This document shows, one piece after another, positions 56,691-64,000 of a stretch of DNA of 64,000 nucleotides. The DNA lies in NCBI GenBank assembly GCA_041879295.1, contig CP047152.1, positions 4,035,501 to 4,099,500 on the forward strand. The letters run 5' to 3'. Each line of letters begins with the position of its first letter. The first letter of the stretch is position 1. This DNA comes from Pseudomonas putida (GTDB taxonomy: Bacteria; Pseudomonadota; Gammaproteobacteria; Pseudomonadales; Pseudomonadaceae). Both the position numbers and the translations under genes were made by a program. The notes below the pieces were generated by a model. The model ran no database searches, was not told the DNA's origin, and saw only the letters and a list, made by a program, of their open reading frames with translations.

Positions 56691-57311
56691 TCAAGCCTGT
56701 TTCACCGCCTTCATGAAGGCCTCGATCTTCGCCGCATCCTTGATGCCCTTGGCCTGCTCGACGCCACCGCTGACATCCACCGCGTAAGGCTTTACCTGTG
56801 CAATGGCCTGGCCAACGTTATCGGCCGACAGCCCACCCGCGAGGATGATCGGCTTGCCAAGACGCGCCGGCACCAATGACCAGTCGAACGCCTCACCGGT
56901 TCCCCCGGGTACGCCCGGCACATAGGTGTCCAGCAAAATGCCGCGGGCACCCGCGTAAAGCCGGCAGGCGGCCTCAAGGTCGTCGCCGGGGCGCACACGC
57001 AGGGCCTTGATCCAGGGGCGGTGGTAACCTTCACAGTCCTGCGGGGTTTCATCGCCGTGAAACTGTAGCAGGTCCAGCGGAACCACTTCGAGGATCTCGT
57101 TCAGCTCGCAGCGCGAGGCATTGACGAACAACCCGACCGTGGTCACGAATGGCGGCAACTCGGCGATGATCGCCCGCGCCTGGCGCACGTCCACTGCCCG
57201 CGGGCTCTTGGCATAGAAGACGAAGCCGATGGCATCGGCACCCGCTTCGGCAGCGGCCAGTGCGTCTTCGATGCGGGTAATCCCGCAGATCTTGCTGCGA
57301 ACATTGCTCAT
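56691..57311 (-). CDS. trpF: phosphoribosylanthranilate isomerase
   Basis: The 206-aa TIM-barrel enzyme catalyses the third step of tryptophan synthesis. The N-terminal [18 protein letters not shown] carries the catalytic Cys9, and [12 protein letters not shown] and [15 protein letters not shown] form the phosphate-binding end. It is separate from other trp genes, as usual in Pseudomonas, and sits between truA and accD. Confidence 0.95.
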   Translation of the reverse strand: MSNVRSKICGITRIEDALAAAEAGADAIGFVFYAKSPRAVDVRQARAIIAELPPFVTTVGLFVNASRCELNEILEVVPLDLLQFHGDETPQDCEGYHRPWIKALRVRPGDDLEAACRLYAGARGILLDTYVPGVPGGTGEAFDWSLVPARLGKPIILAGGLSADNVGQAIAQVKPYAVDVSGGVEQAKGIKDAAKIEAFMKAVKQA

Positions 57312-57372
57312 GGAACACGAACCCTGATTGTTGCGGCGAAAGGGCGGATGTTAGCAAATGGCTTTTCGCCCG

Positions 57373-58233
57373 TCAGTCTGCCAACGCCTCGTAACCACTC
57401 AAAAAGTGTGGGCCGATGTAACGCTTGGGCAACGCAAACGCTTCGGGGTACTCCACCTGCACCAGGTAAAGCCCGTATGGGTGGGCCGTTACCCCACCTT
57501 CGCGGCGGTTGCGCCCTTCCAGCACTTCGCGGGCCCAGGAAACCGGACGCTCGCCGGCGCCGATGGCCATCAGCACACCGGCAATGTTACGCACCATGTG
57601 GTGCAGGAAGGCGGTGGCACGCACGTCCAGCACGATCATCTGACCATGGCGGGTAACACGCAGGTGATAGATGTGCTTGATGGGTGATTTGGCCTGACAC
57701 TGGCTGGCGCGGAAGGCGCTGAAGTCATGGGTACCGAGCAGGAACTGCGCGGCCTCGGCCATGCGATCGACGTCCAGCGGGCGGTGGTTCCAGGTCACTT
57801 CCTCGGCCAGGTGCGCCGGGCGAATCGGGTCGTTGTAGATCACGTAGCGGTAGCGCCGGGCGCAGGCCTTGAAGCGGGCATGAAAGTCGGCCGGCATTGG
57901 CCGCGACCAGACCACGCTGATGTCGTGCGGCAGGTTGAAGTTGGTGCCCATGGTCCAGGCGCGCTCGTCACGCACGGCACGGGTATCGAAGTGCACGACC
58001 TGCCCGCAGCCGTGAACGCCGGCGTCGGTACGCCCGGCGCAAATCACCGAAATCGGCTCGTTGGCGACCTTGGACAGCGCTTGCTCCAGGGCTTGCTGGA
58101 CACTCGGCACGCCGCTGGCCTGGCGCTGCCAGCCGCGGTAGCGCGCACCTTTGTATTCCACGCCCAGGGCGATGCGGGAGTAGCCTTCGGCCGCGGATTC
58201 GGCGGTAGCGGTGTCGATGATGTCCAAGAGCAT
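57373..58233 (-). CDS. truA: tRNA pseudouridine(38-40) synthase
   Basis: The 286-aa enzyme converts uridines 38-40 of the anticodon arm to pseudouridine. The catalytic aspartate is Asp70 in CAGRTDAGVHG, and IALGVEYKGARYRGWQRQ and FSAFRASQCQAKSP are family marks. ATG 58233 (MLLDIIDTAT) gives a slightly longer N-terminus than E. coli; the upstream frame runs through a REP pair and is rejected. Confidence 0.95.
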   Translation of the reverse strand: MLLDIIDTATAESAAEGYSRIALGVEYKGARYRGWQRQASGVPSVQQALEQALSKVANEPISVICAGRTDAGVHGCGQVVHFDTRAVRDERAWTMGTNFNLPHDISVVWSRPMPADFHARFKACARRYRYVIYNDPIRPAHLAEEVTWNHRPLDVDRMAEAAQFLLGTHDFSAFRASQCQAKSPIKHIYHLRVTRHGQMIVLDVRATAFLHHMVRNIAGVLMAIGAGERPVSWAREVLEGRNRREGGVTAHPYGLYLVQVEYPEAFALPKRYIGPHFLSGYEALAD

Positions 58234-58316
58234 GAAACCTGTGGGGTGTACGGAATGGCGGGGATTATAACGACAACGGCAGCCTTGTAGGGCTGCCGGT
58301 GGATGCGCACTGCATT

Positions 58317-58424
58317 TGCGGGCCTCGTGGCGGGCGCGCCCGCCCCCACAGCTCACTCACAAGGTCGAAAATTCGTGGGGCCCCTGTAGGAGCGGGCAAG
58401 CCCGCGAAGAGGCCTGCCCTGCTT
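58317..58424. repeat. REP pair (inverted)
   Basis: GGCCTCGTGGCGGGCGCGCC at 58321 and the inverted CCTGTAGGAGCGGGCAAGCC at 58383-58402, ending CGCGAAGAGGCC, flank about 40 bp. The left half is a diverged REP. It fills the gap between truA and fimV, within a co-directional gene block. Confidence 0.8.
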
Positions 58425-58427
58425 GCA

Positions 58428-61163
58428 TCAAACCAGCCGGGAGAGCATGTCCTCGGCTTCCTGGCGCTGGCTGTCGTCGCCATCCTTGACCACTTCATCA
58501 AGGATGTCGCGCGCGCCCTGGCTATCGCCCATGTCAATGTAGGCACGGGCCAGGTCGAGCTTGGTGGCGACTTCGTCACTGCCGGAGAAGAAGTCGAAGT
58601 CCAGGTCGTCCAATGGCTCGGGCTCTGGCTGCGCAACCGCGTCTTCGCTGGTGAAGTGCGGCTCCAACGAAGGCGTTTCGAGGCTCTGCGACAGCTTGTC
58701 GAGCTCGGCGTTGACGTCGTCAAGCTCCGAGGCGAAGCTCTTGGCTGCCGGCGAATCGTCGTCCAGCGACAGGGACAAGTCGAAGTCCGACGGCAGGTCA
58801 AACTCGGAGACCGGGTCAAACTCAGGCTCGCTGTCGAAGGCAGCCAGTTCGGCGGCGACATCGACCGGACCTTGCTCCACCGTATCCGGAGTGGCTGGAG
58901 CCACAGGCTCACTGATGTCGAGGTCGAAATCAGACAGGTCCACGGCAGGCTGAGGCTCGGCTTGCGCCAGCATGGCTTCGAAATCAGCGTCGGCGTCGGC
59001 TTGCAGCTCGGCATCCACGGCAAACGGTGGTTCTTCTGGCTGAGCTTCTTCCTGTACGGGCTCATCCAGCACAGGTTCAGCGATTACCAGCTCGTCGGGT
59101 ACGCCCCCCTGCGCCACCGGCTCATCCAGCACGGATGCGGCCAGCGGGTCTTCATCGGCCAGCTCGTCATCCAGGCTCAGGTCGAAGGCGCTGTCCAGAT
59201 CCTGCCCATCCAGGCCGGATACATCGAGCGCTGGCACTTCATCGAAGGCATCCAGCTCTGCCTCAGGCTCTGCTTGCCCGACAGCCTCTGGCTCAGCCTC
59301 CACTTGCGGTTCGAACCCAGATACCTCGTCAGGCACCACATCAGCAACCACCGGCGCCTCGGGCTCATCGTGCAACAACTCTTGCACGTATTGCTCATCC
59401 ATTTCGGCAGCCAGCGCCGCCGCACCCAGGCCGGCAGCAGCCAGGCCAAGCATGGCTGGATAACGCTCTTTCAGCCCGGCGACTTCGGCAACGTTCTGCT
59501 CGCTGGCCGGCAACTGGCGCTCCTGTTCGGCAAACGCGCTCTGGTCACCCTGACGGGCGTACACGTCCATCAGTTTAAGACGCAGGTCGTCACGCTCCGG
59601 TGCGGCGGCCACGGCGGGCTCCAGCAGGTCGGCGGCACGATTCAGGCGGCCTTCGGACAGGCATTGGTCGACTTGTGCCAGCAGTGCGGCGTGCGGGTCT
59701 GCTTGCGGTTCAGGCTCGAGCTCTGCCTCGGCGGCCGGTTCCGCCACTTTTTCCGCAGCGACGGCAGCAGCAGCCGAAGCGGCGACCACAGCCGGCGACA
59801 GGGTTACGCCAGGCTCCGTGGCTTCGACGCCGTCGAAGCTCTCGGTATCGCTGTCGAAACCTGTGCCCTGCTCTTCTTCCAGCGCCCGCGCCATGCGCAG
59901 GTGCTTCTCAGCTTCTTGCTGGGCTTTGCGCTTGCGCGCCAGCAGCCACAGCAGCAGTGCCAGCACCAGGATGCTGGAACCGGCAATTATCCCCAAAAGC
60001 CACGGGTTGCCCAGGACCGCGTCGAGCGCACCTTTCGGCTGGCTGGCGGGAACAGGCTGAGCGGCCGGCACAGGCTTGGGTGCGGTATCGGCAGCAGCAG
60101 GCGCCGGCTGGACCGCTGGCTGGTCCGGGGTAGCGGCAGCCGCTGTCGACGCGGCTGCGCCCTGGCCTTCCAGGCGTGCCAGCTGGCTGTTCTTCAACTC
60201 GATCAGGCGTTGCAGCTTGTCCAGCTGGCTCTGCAGGTCCGCCATGCGGCTTTTCAGTTCTTCGTTGTCGCGACGGCTGGTGTCCAGGCTTTCCTGGGCC
60301 ATGGCCAGTTTGTCACTCAATGCCTTGGCCTGGCCGGCATCGGCCTGATTGCCCGGGCTGACCAGGCGCAGGTTGTCGCCCTGGGCGATACGCGACGGTG
60401 CAGCCTCGGCGGCGCCACGACGGGTGGCATCCAGCTGGCGGGCACGCGGGCCCAGGCGACGGCCTTCACGCCAGGCGGCATACTGCTCGGCCACCTCGCG
60501 GTTCGCCTCGCCCTGGGCGATACTCTGGATCTGCTGCTGATCGGGCAGGCGCAGTACCTGGCCAACCTTCAACTGGTTGATGTTGTTGCCGATGAAGGCG
60601 TCCGGGTTCAAAGCCTGGATAGCAATCATGGTTTGCTGGATCGAACCACCCTGGGTATTACGCGCGGCAATCTGCCACAAGGTGTCGCGACGCTGGGTGG
60701 TGTAGCTGCTGGCACCGGTCATGGCCGGTGTGACATTGCCCGCTGCAGGTTTCTCGCCCTGTGCCTTGGCCTGGTCGAGCAGCACGCTATAGTCACGCAG
60801 CAAGCGACCCTGCGGCCACATCACCTGCACCAGGAACTTGACCACCGGCCCTGGCAGCGGCTGACTTGACGTCACGCGCAGCACACTTTTGCCGTTTGGG
60901 TTGATCACCGGAGTGAAGGTCAGGTCTTCGAGGTAGGTCGGAAACGCCACCCCGGCCTTGCTGAACTCTTCCGGTGGCGCCAGGCTCGGCGCCACTTCGG
61001 TGGCTTTGAGGTCGCGCACGTCGAGCAATTCGATCTCGGCGTCCAGCGGCTGATTCTGTGCCGACTTCAGGGTCAGCTCCCCCAGGCCCAGCGCATTCGC
61101 CATGCCAGACGACAGCGCGGATGCTGCAGCCATGGCCAGAACCAGTTTGCGAATTCGAAGCAT
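58428..61163 (-). CDS. fimV: FimV/HubP family polar-landmark protein
   Basis: The 911-aa inner-membrane protein has a signal peptide (1-24, ending MANA), a periplasmic domain with a LysM module (about 154-208; SSYTTQRRDTLWQIAA, LKVGQVLRLP), a coiled coil (about 280-335) and one transmembrane helix (about 385-410). A long acidic cytoplasmic region follows, and the C-terminal FimV TPR motif is KLDLARAYIDMGDSQGARD. FimV organises pole-localised proteins and supports type IV pili and twitching. It sits between usg and truA, a position typical of pseudomonads. Confidence 0.94.
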   Translation of the reverse strand: MLRIRKLVLAMAAASALSSGMANALGLGELTLKSAQNQPLDAEIELLDVRDLKATEVAPSLAPPEEFSKAGVAFPTYLEDLTFTPVINPNGKSVLRVTSSQPLPGPVVKFLVQVMWPQGRLLRDYSVLLDQAKAQGEKPAAGNVTPAMTGASSYTTQRRDTLWQIAARNTQGGSIQQTMIAIQALNPDAFIGNNINQLKVGQVLRLPDQQQIQSIAQGEANREVAEQYAAWREGRRLGPRARQLDATRRGAAEAAPSRIAQGDNLRLVSPGNQADAGQAKALSDKLAMAQESLDTSRRDNEELKSRMADLQSQLDKLQRLIELKNSQLARLEGQGAAASTAAAATPDQPAVQPAPAAADTAPKPVPAAQPVPASQPKGALDAVLGNPWLLGIIAGSSILVLALLLWLLARKRKAQQEAEKHLRMARALEEEQGTGFDSDTESFDGVEATEPGVTLSPAVVAASAAAAVAAEKVAEPAAEAELEPEPQADPHAALLAQVDQCLSEGRLNRAADLLEPAVAAAPERDDLRLKLMDVYARQGDQSAFAEQERQLPASEQNVAEVAGLKERYPAMLGLAAAGLGAAALAAEMDEQYVQELLHDEPEAPVVADVVPDEVSGFEPQVEAEPEAVGQAEPEAELDAFDEVPALDVSGLDGQDLDSAFDLSLDDELADEDPLAASVLDEPVAQGGVPDELVIAEPVLDEPVQEEAQPEEPPFAVDAELQADADADFEAMLAQAEPQPAVDLSDFDLDISEPVAPATPDTVEQGPVDVAAELAAFDSEPEFDPVSEFDLPSDFDLSLSLDDDSPAAKSFASELDDVNAELDKLSQSLETPSLEPHFTSEDAVAQPEPEPLDDLDFDFFSGSDEVATKLDLARAYIDMGDSQGARDILDEVVKDGDDSQRQEAEDMLSRLV

Positions 61164-61234
61164 GACCTCTTCCCTTGTATGAATCGTCCCGAAACCTGCA
61201 TGCGGAGCAGGACAAAAGTGCTCACCAGTATCTT

Positions 61235-62239
61235 TTACGGCATGTGTTTAATCAACAATTGCGCCACTTGCACGGCATTGAGCGCGGCGCCTTTGCGCAC
61301 GTTGTCGGTGGTCAGCCAAAGGTTGAGTTGCTGGTCTTCATCAACACCGTGACGTACACGTCCAACATAGACCACGTCTTGGCCTACTGCGTCACCTACC
61401 GGGGTCGGATAATCATCGTTTTCCACCCGTTCCACGCTGTCAGCCGCGTCCAGAGCCTGGTTGACCGCTTCCAGATCGACCGGACGACGGCTCTGCACGG
61501 CCACACTGAAGCTATCGCCGAAAAACACCGGGACTTGAACACAGCTCACGGAAATCTTCAGATCAGGCAAGCCCAGCAGCACGCGCAGTTCACTGACCAG
61601 GCGGCGCTCCAGCGCGGTATGGCCCTGCTCATCGGCCGCACCGACCTGGGCCAGCAGGTTGAATGCCACCTGGCGGTCGAAGAAGCGCGGCTCCAGCGGG
61701 CGGGCATTGAGCAGTTCGGCGGTTTGCCGGGCCAGCTCGCTGACCGCTTCACGGCCTTGCGCAGATACCGCCAGCGCGGCCATCACCTGTACCCGCTCGA
61801 TGTCGAGCAGGCCCTTGAGCGGCGCCAGCGCGACGGCCAGGGCTACTGCGGCCGAGCATGGGCTGACGATGCGCGCTGGCAACGACAGGCTGGCCAGGCG
61901 TTCGGCGTTGGCTTCCGGCACCAGGGCCAGGGCATCGTCCAGGCCGCCGGACAGATCGATCACCGTGCAGCCCGCCTGTAGCGCCTTACCGGCAAAGCTG
62001 CGGCTGACGGCGGCCCCGGTGGCGAAGAAGGCCAGCTTGACCTGGGCGAAGTCGAAGCTGTCGACTTCACGCACCTTCAGTTTCTTGCCAGCGAACATCA
62101 CGCTGCTGCCCGCCGATTCCATGCTGGCCAGCAGATGCAAGGTAGCAACCGGGAATGCCAGCTCTTCGAGGATCTGTACCAAGGCTTCACCGACGCTGCC
62201 GGTGGCGCCGACGACGGCGATATCCAAAGGGTGTGTCAT
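61235..62239 (-). CDS. usg: USG-1-like protein, semialdehyde dehydrogenase family
   Basis: The 334-aa protein has the aspartate-semialdehyde dehydrogenase fold (nucleotide motif VVGATGSVGEALVQIL, residues 9-24). The active-site Cys seems kept (VSPCSAAVAL, Cys128). The substrate-binding Arg and acid-base His of true Asd ([11 protein letters not shown] in the asd gene of this window) correspond to CVQVPVFFGDS: Gln235 and Asp242. It is thus probably not an active Asd. The usg-truA neighbourhood matches E. coli usg-truA, with fimV between them here. Function unknown. Confidence 0.9.
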   Translation of the reverse strand: MTHPLDIAVVGATGSVGEALVQILEELAFPVATLHLLASMESAGSSVMFAGKKLKVREVDSFDFAQVKLAFFATGAAVSRSFAGKALQAGCTVIDLSGGLDDALALVPEANAERLASLSLPARIVSPCSAAVALAVALAPLKGLLDIERVQVMAALAVSAQGREAVSELARQTAELLNARPLEPRFFDRQVAFNLLAQVGAADEQGHTALERRLVSELRVLLGLPDLKISVSCVQVPVFFGDSFSVAVQSRRPVDLEAVNQALDAADSVERVENDDYPTPVGDAVGQDVVYVGRVRHGVDEDQQLNLWLTTDNVRKGAALNAVQVAQLLIKHMP

Positions 62240-62364
62240 GGAAGGGATCCTTTTGCTGAAAACGGCGGGGGCGGCACTTTACTCGGATTGTAGGGTTTTG
62301 TCTGTGCTGGCCGCATCTTCGTCGGGCAAGGGTCCGCTATGAGGGGCGTGCGGGGGGGGCGTGA

Positions 62365-62449
62365 GGGATGCCGGGGATGATGGGGGATGACGGGGGGATG
62401 CCGGGGGGATGCCGGGGGGATGACGGGGGGATGACGGGGGATGACGTGG
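62365..62449. repeat. G-rich 12-bp tandem repeat upstream of usg
   Basis: About seven imperfect units alternate GGATGCCGGGGG and GGATGACGGGGG. The complementary C-rich strand is in the sense direction of usg, whose start lies about 125 bp away. The array directly abuts inverted-repeat copy C. Confidence 0.8.
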
Positions 62450-62454
62450 CATTT

Positions 62455-62721
62455 GCAGTGTTTGTGAGATCGAGCGCCGCCCGCGCGGCGCATCGCGAGC
62501 TGCGCTCGCTCCTACGTTTGTTTCGGGCCAGTCACGCCTGTTACAGGCGCGCGCGACCGCCTTGTTTGTACGACGTGTAATGTTTACACGACGTGATAAT
62601 GCGCCATGCGCCAAGGCGTTCGCGCGCAAATGGCACAGGAATGATTGGCCAGAAACAAACGTAGGAGCGAGCGCAGCTCGCGATGCGCCGCGCGGGCGGC
62701 GCTCGATCTCGCACGCGCTGC
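62455..62721. repeat. long inverted-repeat element, copy C
   Basis: This 267-bp element is related to copies A and B. Arms at 62465-62523 and 62652-62710 are nearly identical to those of copy A, and the core has the same orientation as A. Relative to A, the core carries an insertion of about 18 bp around 62573-62597, where ACGACGTG is duplicated around TAATGTTTAC. It lies between usg and asd, just after the asd terminator. Confidence 0.85.
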
Positions 62722-62740
62722 AAACCTTACCCCCGGATAC

Positions 62741-62773
62741 AAAAAACCCGCGCCGTTGCCAGCGCGGGTTTTT
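62741..62773 (-). terminator. rho-independent terminator of asd
   Basis: On the minus strand AAAAACCCGCGC and GCGCGGG pair, followed by TTTTTT. It lies 17 bp beyond the asd stop. The symmetric A and T tracts could make it work in both directions. Confidence 0.85.
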
Positions 62774-62789
62774 GGTCAAAACAGAACGA

Positions 62790-63902
62790 TCAACGCTCCA
62801 GCAGAATCCGCAACATGCGGCGCAGCGGTTCGGCGGCGCCCCACAGCAGCTGGTCACCCACGGTGAACGCGCCCAGGTACTGCGAACCCATGTTCAGCTT
62901 GCGCAGGCGGCCAACCGGGATGTTCAGGGTGCCGGTGACCTTGGTCGGGCTCAGCTCCTGCATGCTGATTTCACGCTGGTTCGGCACCAGCTTCACCCAA
63001 GGGTTGTGCTGGCTGATCATGCCTTCGATGTCGGCGATCGGCACGTCCTTGTTCAGCTTGATGGTCAGCGCCTGGCTGTGGCAGCGCATGGCGCCGATGC
63101 GCACGCAGATGCCGTCGACCGGGATCGGGCTCTTGAAGCGGCCGAGGATCTTGTTGGTTTCGGCCTGGGCCTTCCACTCTTCGCGGCTCTGACCGTTCGG
63201 CAGTTCCTTGTCGATCCACGGGATCAGGCTGCCCGCCAGCGGCACGCCGAAGTTCTCGGTCGGGAACGCTTCACTGCGCATGGTCTCGGCAACCTTGCGG
63301 TCGATATCGAGGATGGCGCTGGCCGGGTTGGCCAGGTCATCGGCCACTGCCGCGTGGGTAGCGCCCATCTGCTTGATCAGCTCGCGCATGTTCTGCGCAC
63401 CGGCACCCGAAGCCGCCTGGTAGGTCATGGCGCTCATCCACTCGACCAGACCGGCCTCGAACAGACCACCCAGGCCCATCAGCATCAGGCTGACGGTGCA
63501 GTTGCCACCGATGTAGTTCTTGGTGCCGGCGTCCAGTTGCTGGTCGATGACCTTGCGGTTGACCGGGTCAAGGATGATCACCGCGTCATCCTGCATGCGC
63601 AGGGACGAAGCAGCGTCGATCCAGTAACCCTGCCAGCCAGCTTCACGCAGCTTGGGGAAGACCTCGTTGGTGTAGTCGCCGCCCTGGCAGGTCAGGATCA
63701 CGTCGAGGGTCTTGAGTTCTTCAATCGAATAAGCGTCCTTGAGGGGCGCTGTATCCTTGCCCACGTTCGGACCCTGGCCACCAACATTGGAGGTAGTGAA
63801 GAACACCGGCTCGATAAGGTCGAAATCCTGCTCCTCCAGCATCCGCTGCATGAGCACGGAACCGACCATACCGCGCCAACCGATCAGACCTACACGTTTC
63901 AT
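62790..63902 (-). CDS. asd: aspartate-semialdehyde dehydrogenase
   Basis: The 370-aa enzyme reduces aspartyl phosphate in the Lys/Met/Thr pathway. The nucleotide motif is [17 protein letters not shown] (5-21), the catalytic Cys135 lies in [11 protein letters not shown], and Arg268 and His275 lie in [14 protein letters not shown]. It is the gammaproteobacterial long type. It is followed by a strong terminator and preceded by leuB, 63 bp away. Confidence 0.96.
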   Translation of the reverse strand: MKRVGLIGWRGMVGSVLMQRMLEEQDFDLIEPVFFTTSNVGGQGPNVGKDTAPLKDAYSIEELKTLDVILTCQGGDYTNEVFPKLREAGWQGYWIDAASSLRMQDDAVIILDPVNRKVIDQQLDAGTKNYIGGNCTVSLMLMGLGGLFEAGLVEWMSAMTYQAASGAGAQNMRELIKQMGATHAAVADDLANPASAILDIDRKVAETMRSEAFPTENFGVPLAGSLIPWIDKELPNGQSREEWKAQAETNKILGRFKSPIPVDGICVRIGAMRCHSQALTIKLNKDVPIADIEGMISQHNPWVKLVPNQREISMQELSPTKVTGTLNIPVGRLRKLNMGSQYLGAFTVGDQLLWGAAEPLRRMLRILLER

Positions 63903-63965
63903 CGCAACTACACCTTTGCTAAAAGTGGGCCGCCACCGGGAATTTTTGGGGGCGGGCCAGAGAGA

Positions 63966-64000
63966 TTACAGATTCCGCAGCGCTGCGACTACTGCGTCGC
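63966..64000 (-). CDS. leuB: C-terminal end of a gene, probably leuB
   Basis: The last 35 bp read on the minus strand as DAVVAALRNL then TAA at 63966. This fits the C-terminus of 3-isopropylmalate dehydrogenase, which is encoded directly upstream of asd in Pseudomonas. The identification rests mainly on that conserved order, since only ten codons are present. Confidence 0.55.
   Translation of the reverse strand, partial: DAVVAALRNL

Noticed and set aside
58299..60869. A long open frame opposite fimV (about 850 codons)
   Set aside because: Composition is the complement of the acidic fimV repeats, with no domain; fimV itself has signal peptide, LysM and TPR features.

Overview
The window is a chromosomal segment of a high-GC gammaproteobacterium, almost certainly Pseudomonas of the P. 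putida group. Three things point there: the gene order leuB-asd-usg-fimV-truA-trpF-accD-folC-SPOR-cvpA-purF-metZ, the many copies of the P. putida-type REP (a CGCGGG...CCCGCTCCTAC hairpin), and overall protein similarity to that group. This is recognition by eye; no search was run. No prophage, integrase, transposase, CRISPR array or rRNA was seen.

Layout. Positions 1-10.4 kb look like an accessory catabolic region. It holds a partial DUF1302 outer-membrane protein, a LysR regulator, a leftward MFS / acyl-CoA dehydrogenase / acyl-CoA ligase operon, and a rightward class II aldolase / DapA-family lyase / BenE-type / MFS operon. A perfect inverted repeat lies between the two operons. 10.5-11.8 kb is an orphan DUF2235 (Tle1-like) lipase-type protein. 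12.0-18.8 kb is a tightly overlapping MoxR-DUF58-DUF4381-VWA-VWA/TPR-BatD operon. 19.2-24.7 kb is sbcD-sbcC-GST. 25.0-29.9 kb holds a lactonase, a small conserved protein, an MMPL/RND exporter and its YCF48-type beta-propeller partner. 30.2-36.7 kb is a leftward run: pepN, DUF2797, yeaC-like, rhomboid protease, metallophosphatase, nadK. 36.8-41.6 kb has DUF1853, cytochrome b561, a D-cysteine desulfhydrase-like enzyme and fadH.

The most unusual stretch is 41.9-44.9 kb. It carries two adjacent genes for proteins of the Clostridium P-47/OrfX (TULIP) family known from botulinum neurotoxin loci. Next come a membrane-anchored nitrilase-fold protein that appears to lack the catalytic Cys, and an AraC regulator. 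47.2-49.2 kb contains a DUF2242 lipoprotein and a Val-Asp-Asp-Asp tRNA cluster with a clear sigma70 promoter. 49.3-64 kb is the conserved housekeeping block from an SDR gene and metZ through purF, cvpA, folC, accD, trpF, truA, fimV, usg and asd to the end of leuB.

Repeats. Three copies of a 230-290 bp inverted-repeat element lie in intergenic regions (18.8, 24.8 and 62.5 kb). Their arms end in a REP-like hairpin and enclose a conserved core of about 100 bp; two copies adjoin C-rich tandem repeats. Classical REP pairs lie at 30.1, 37.8, 39.5, 49.3, 53.5 (degenerate) and 58.4 kb, and one REP is embedded in frame in the rhomboid gene.
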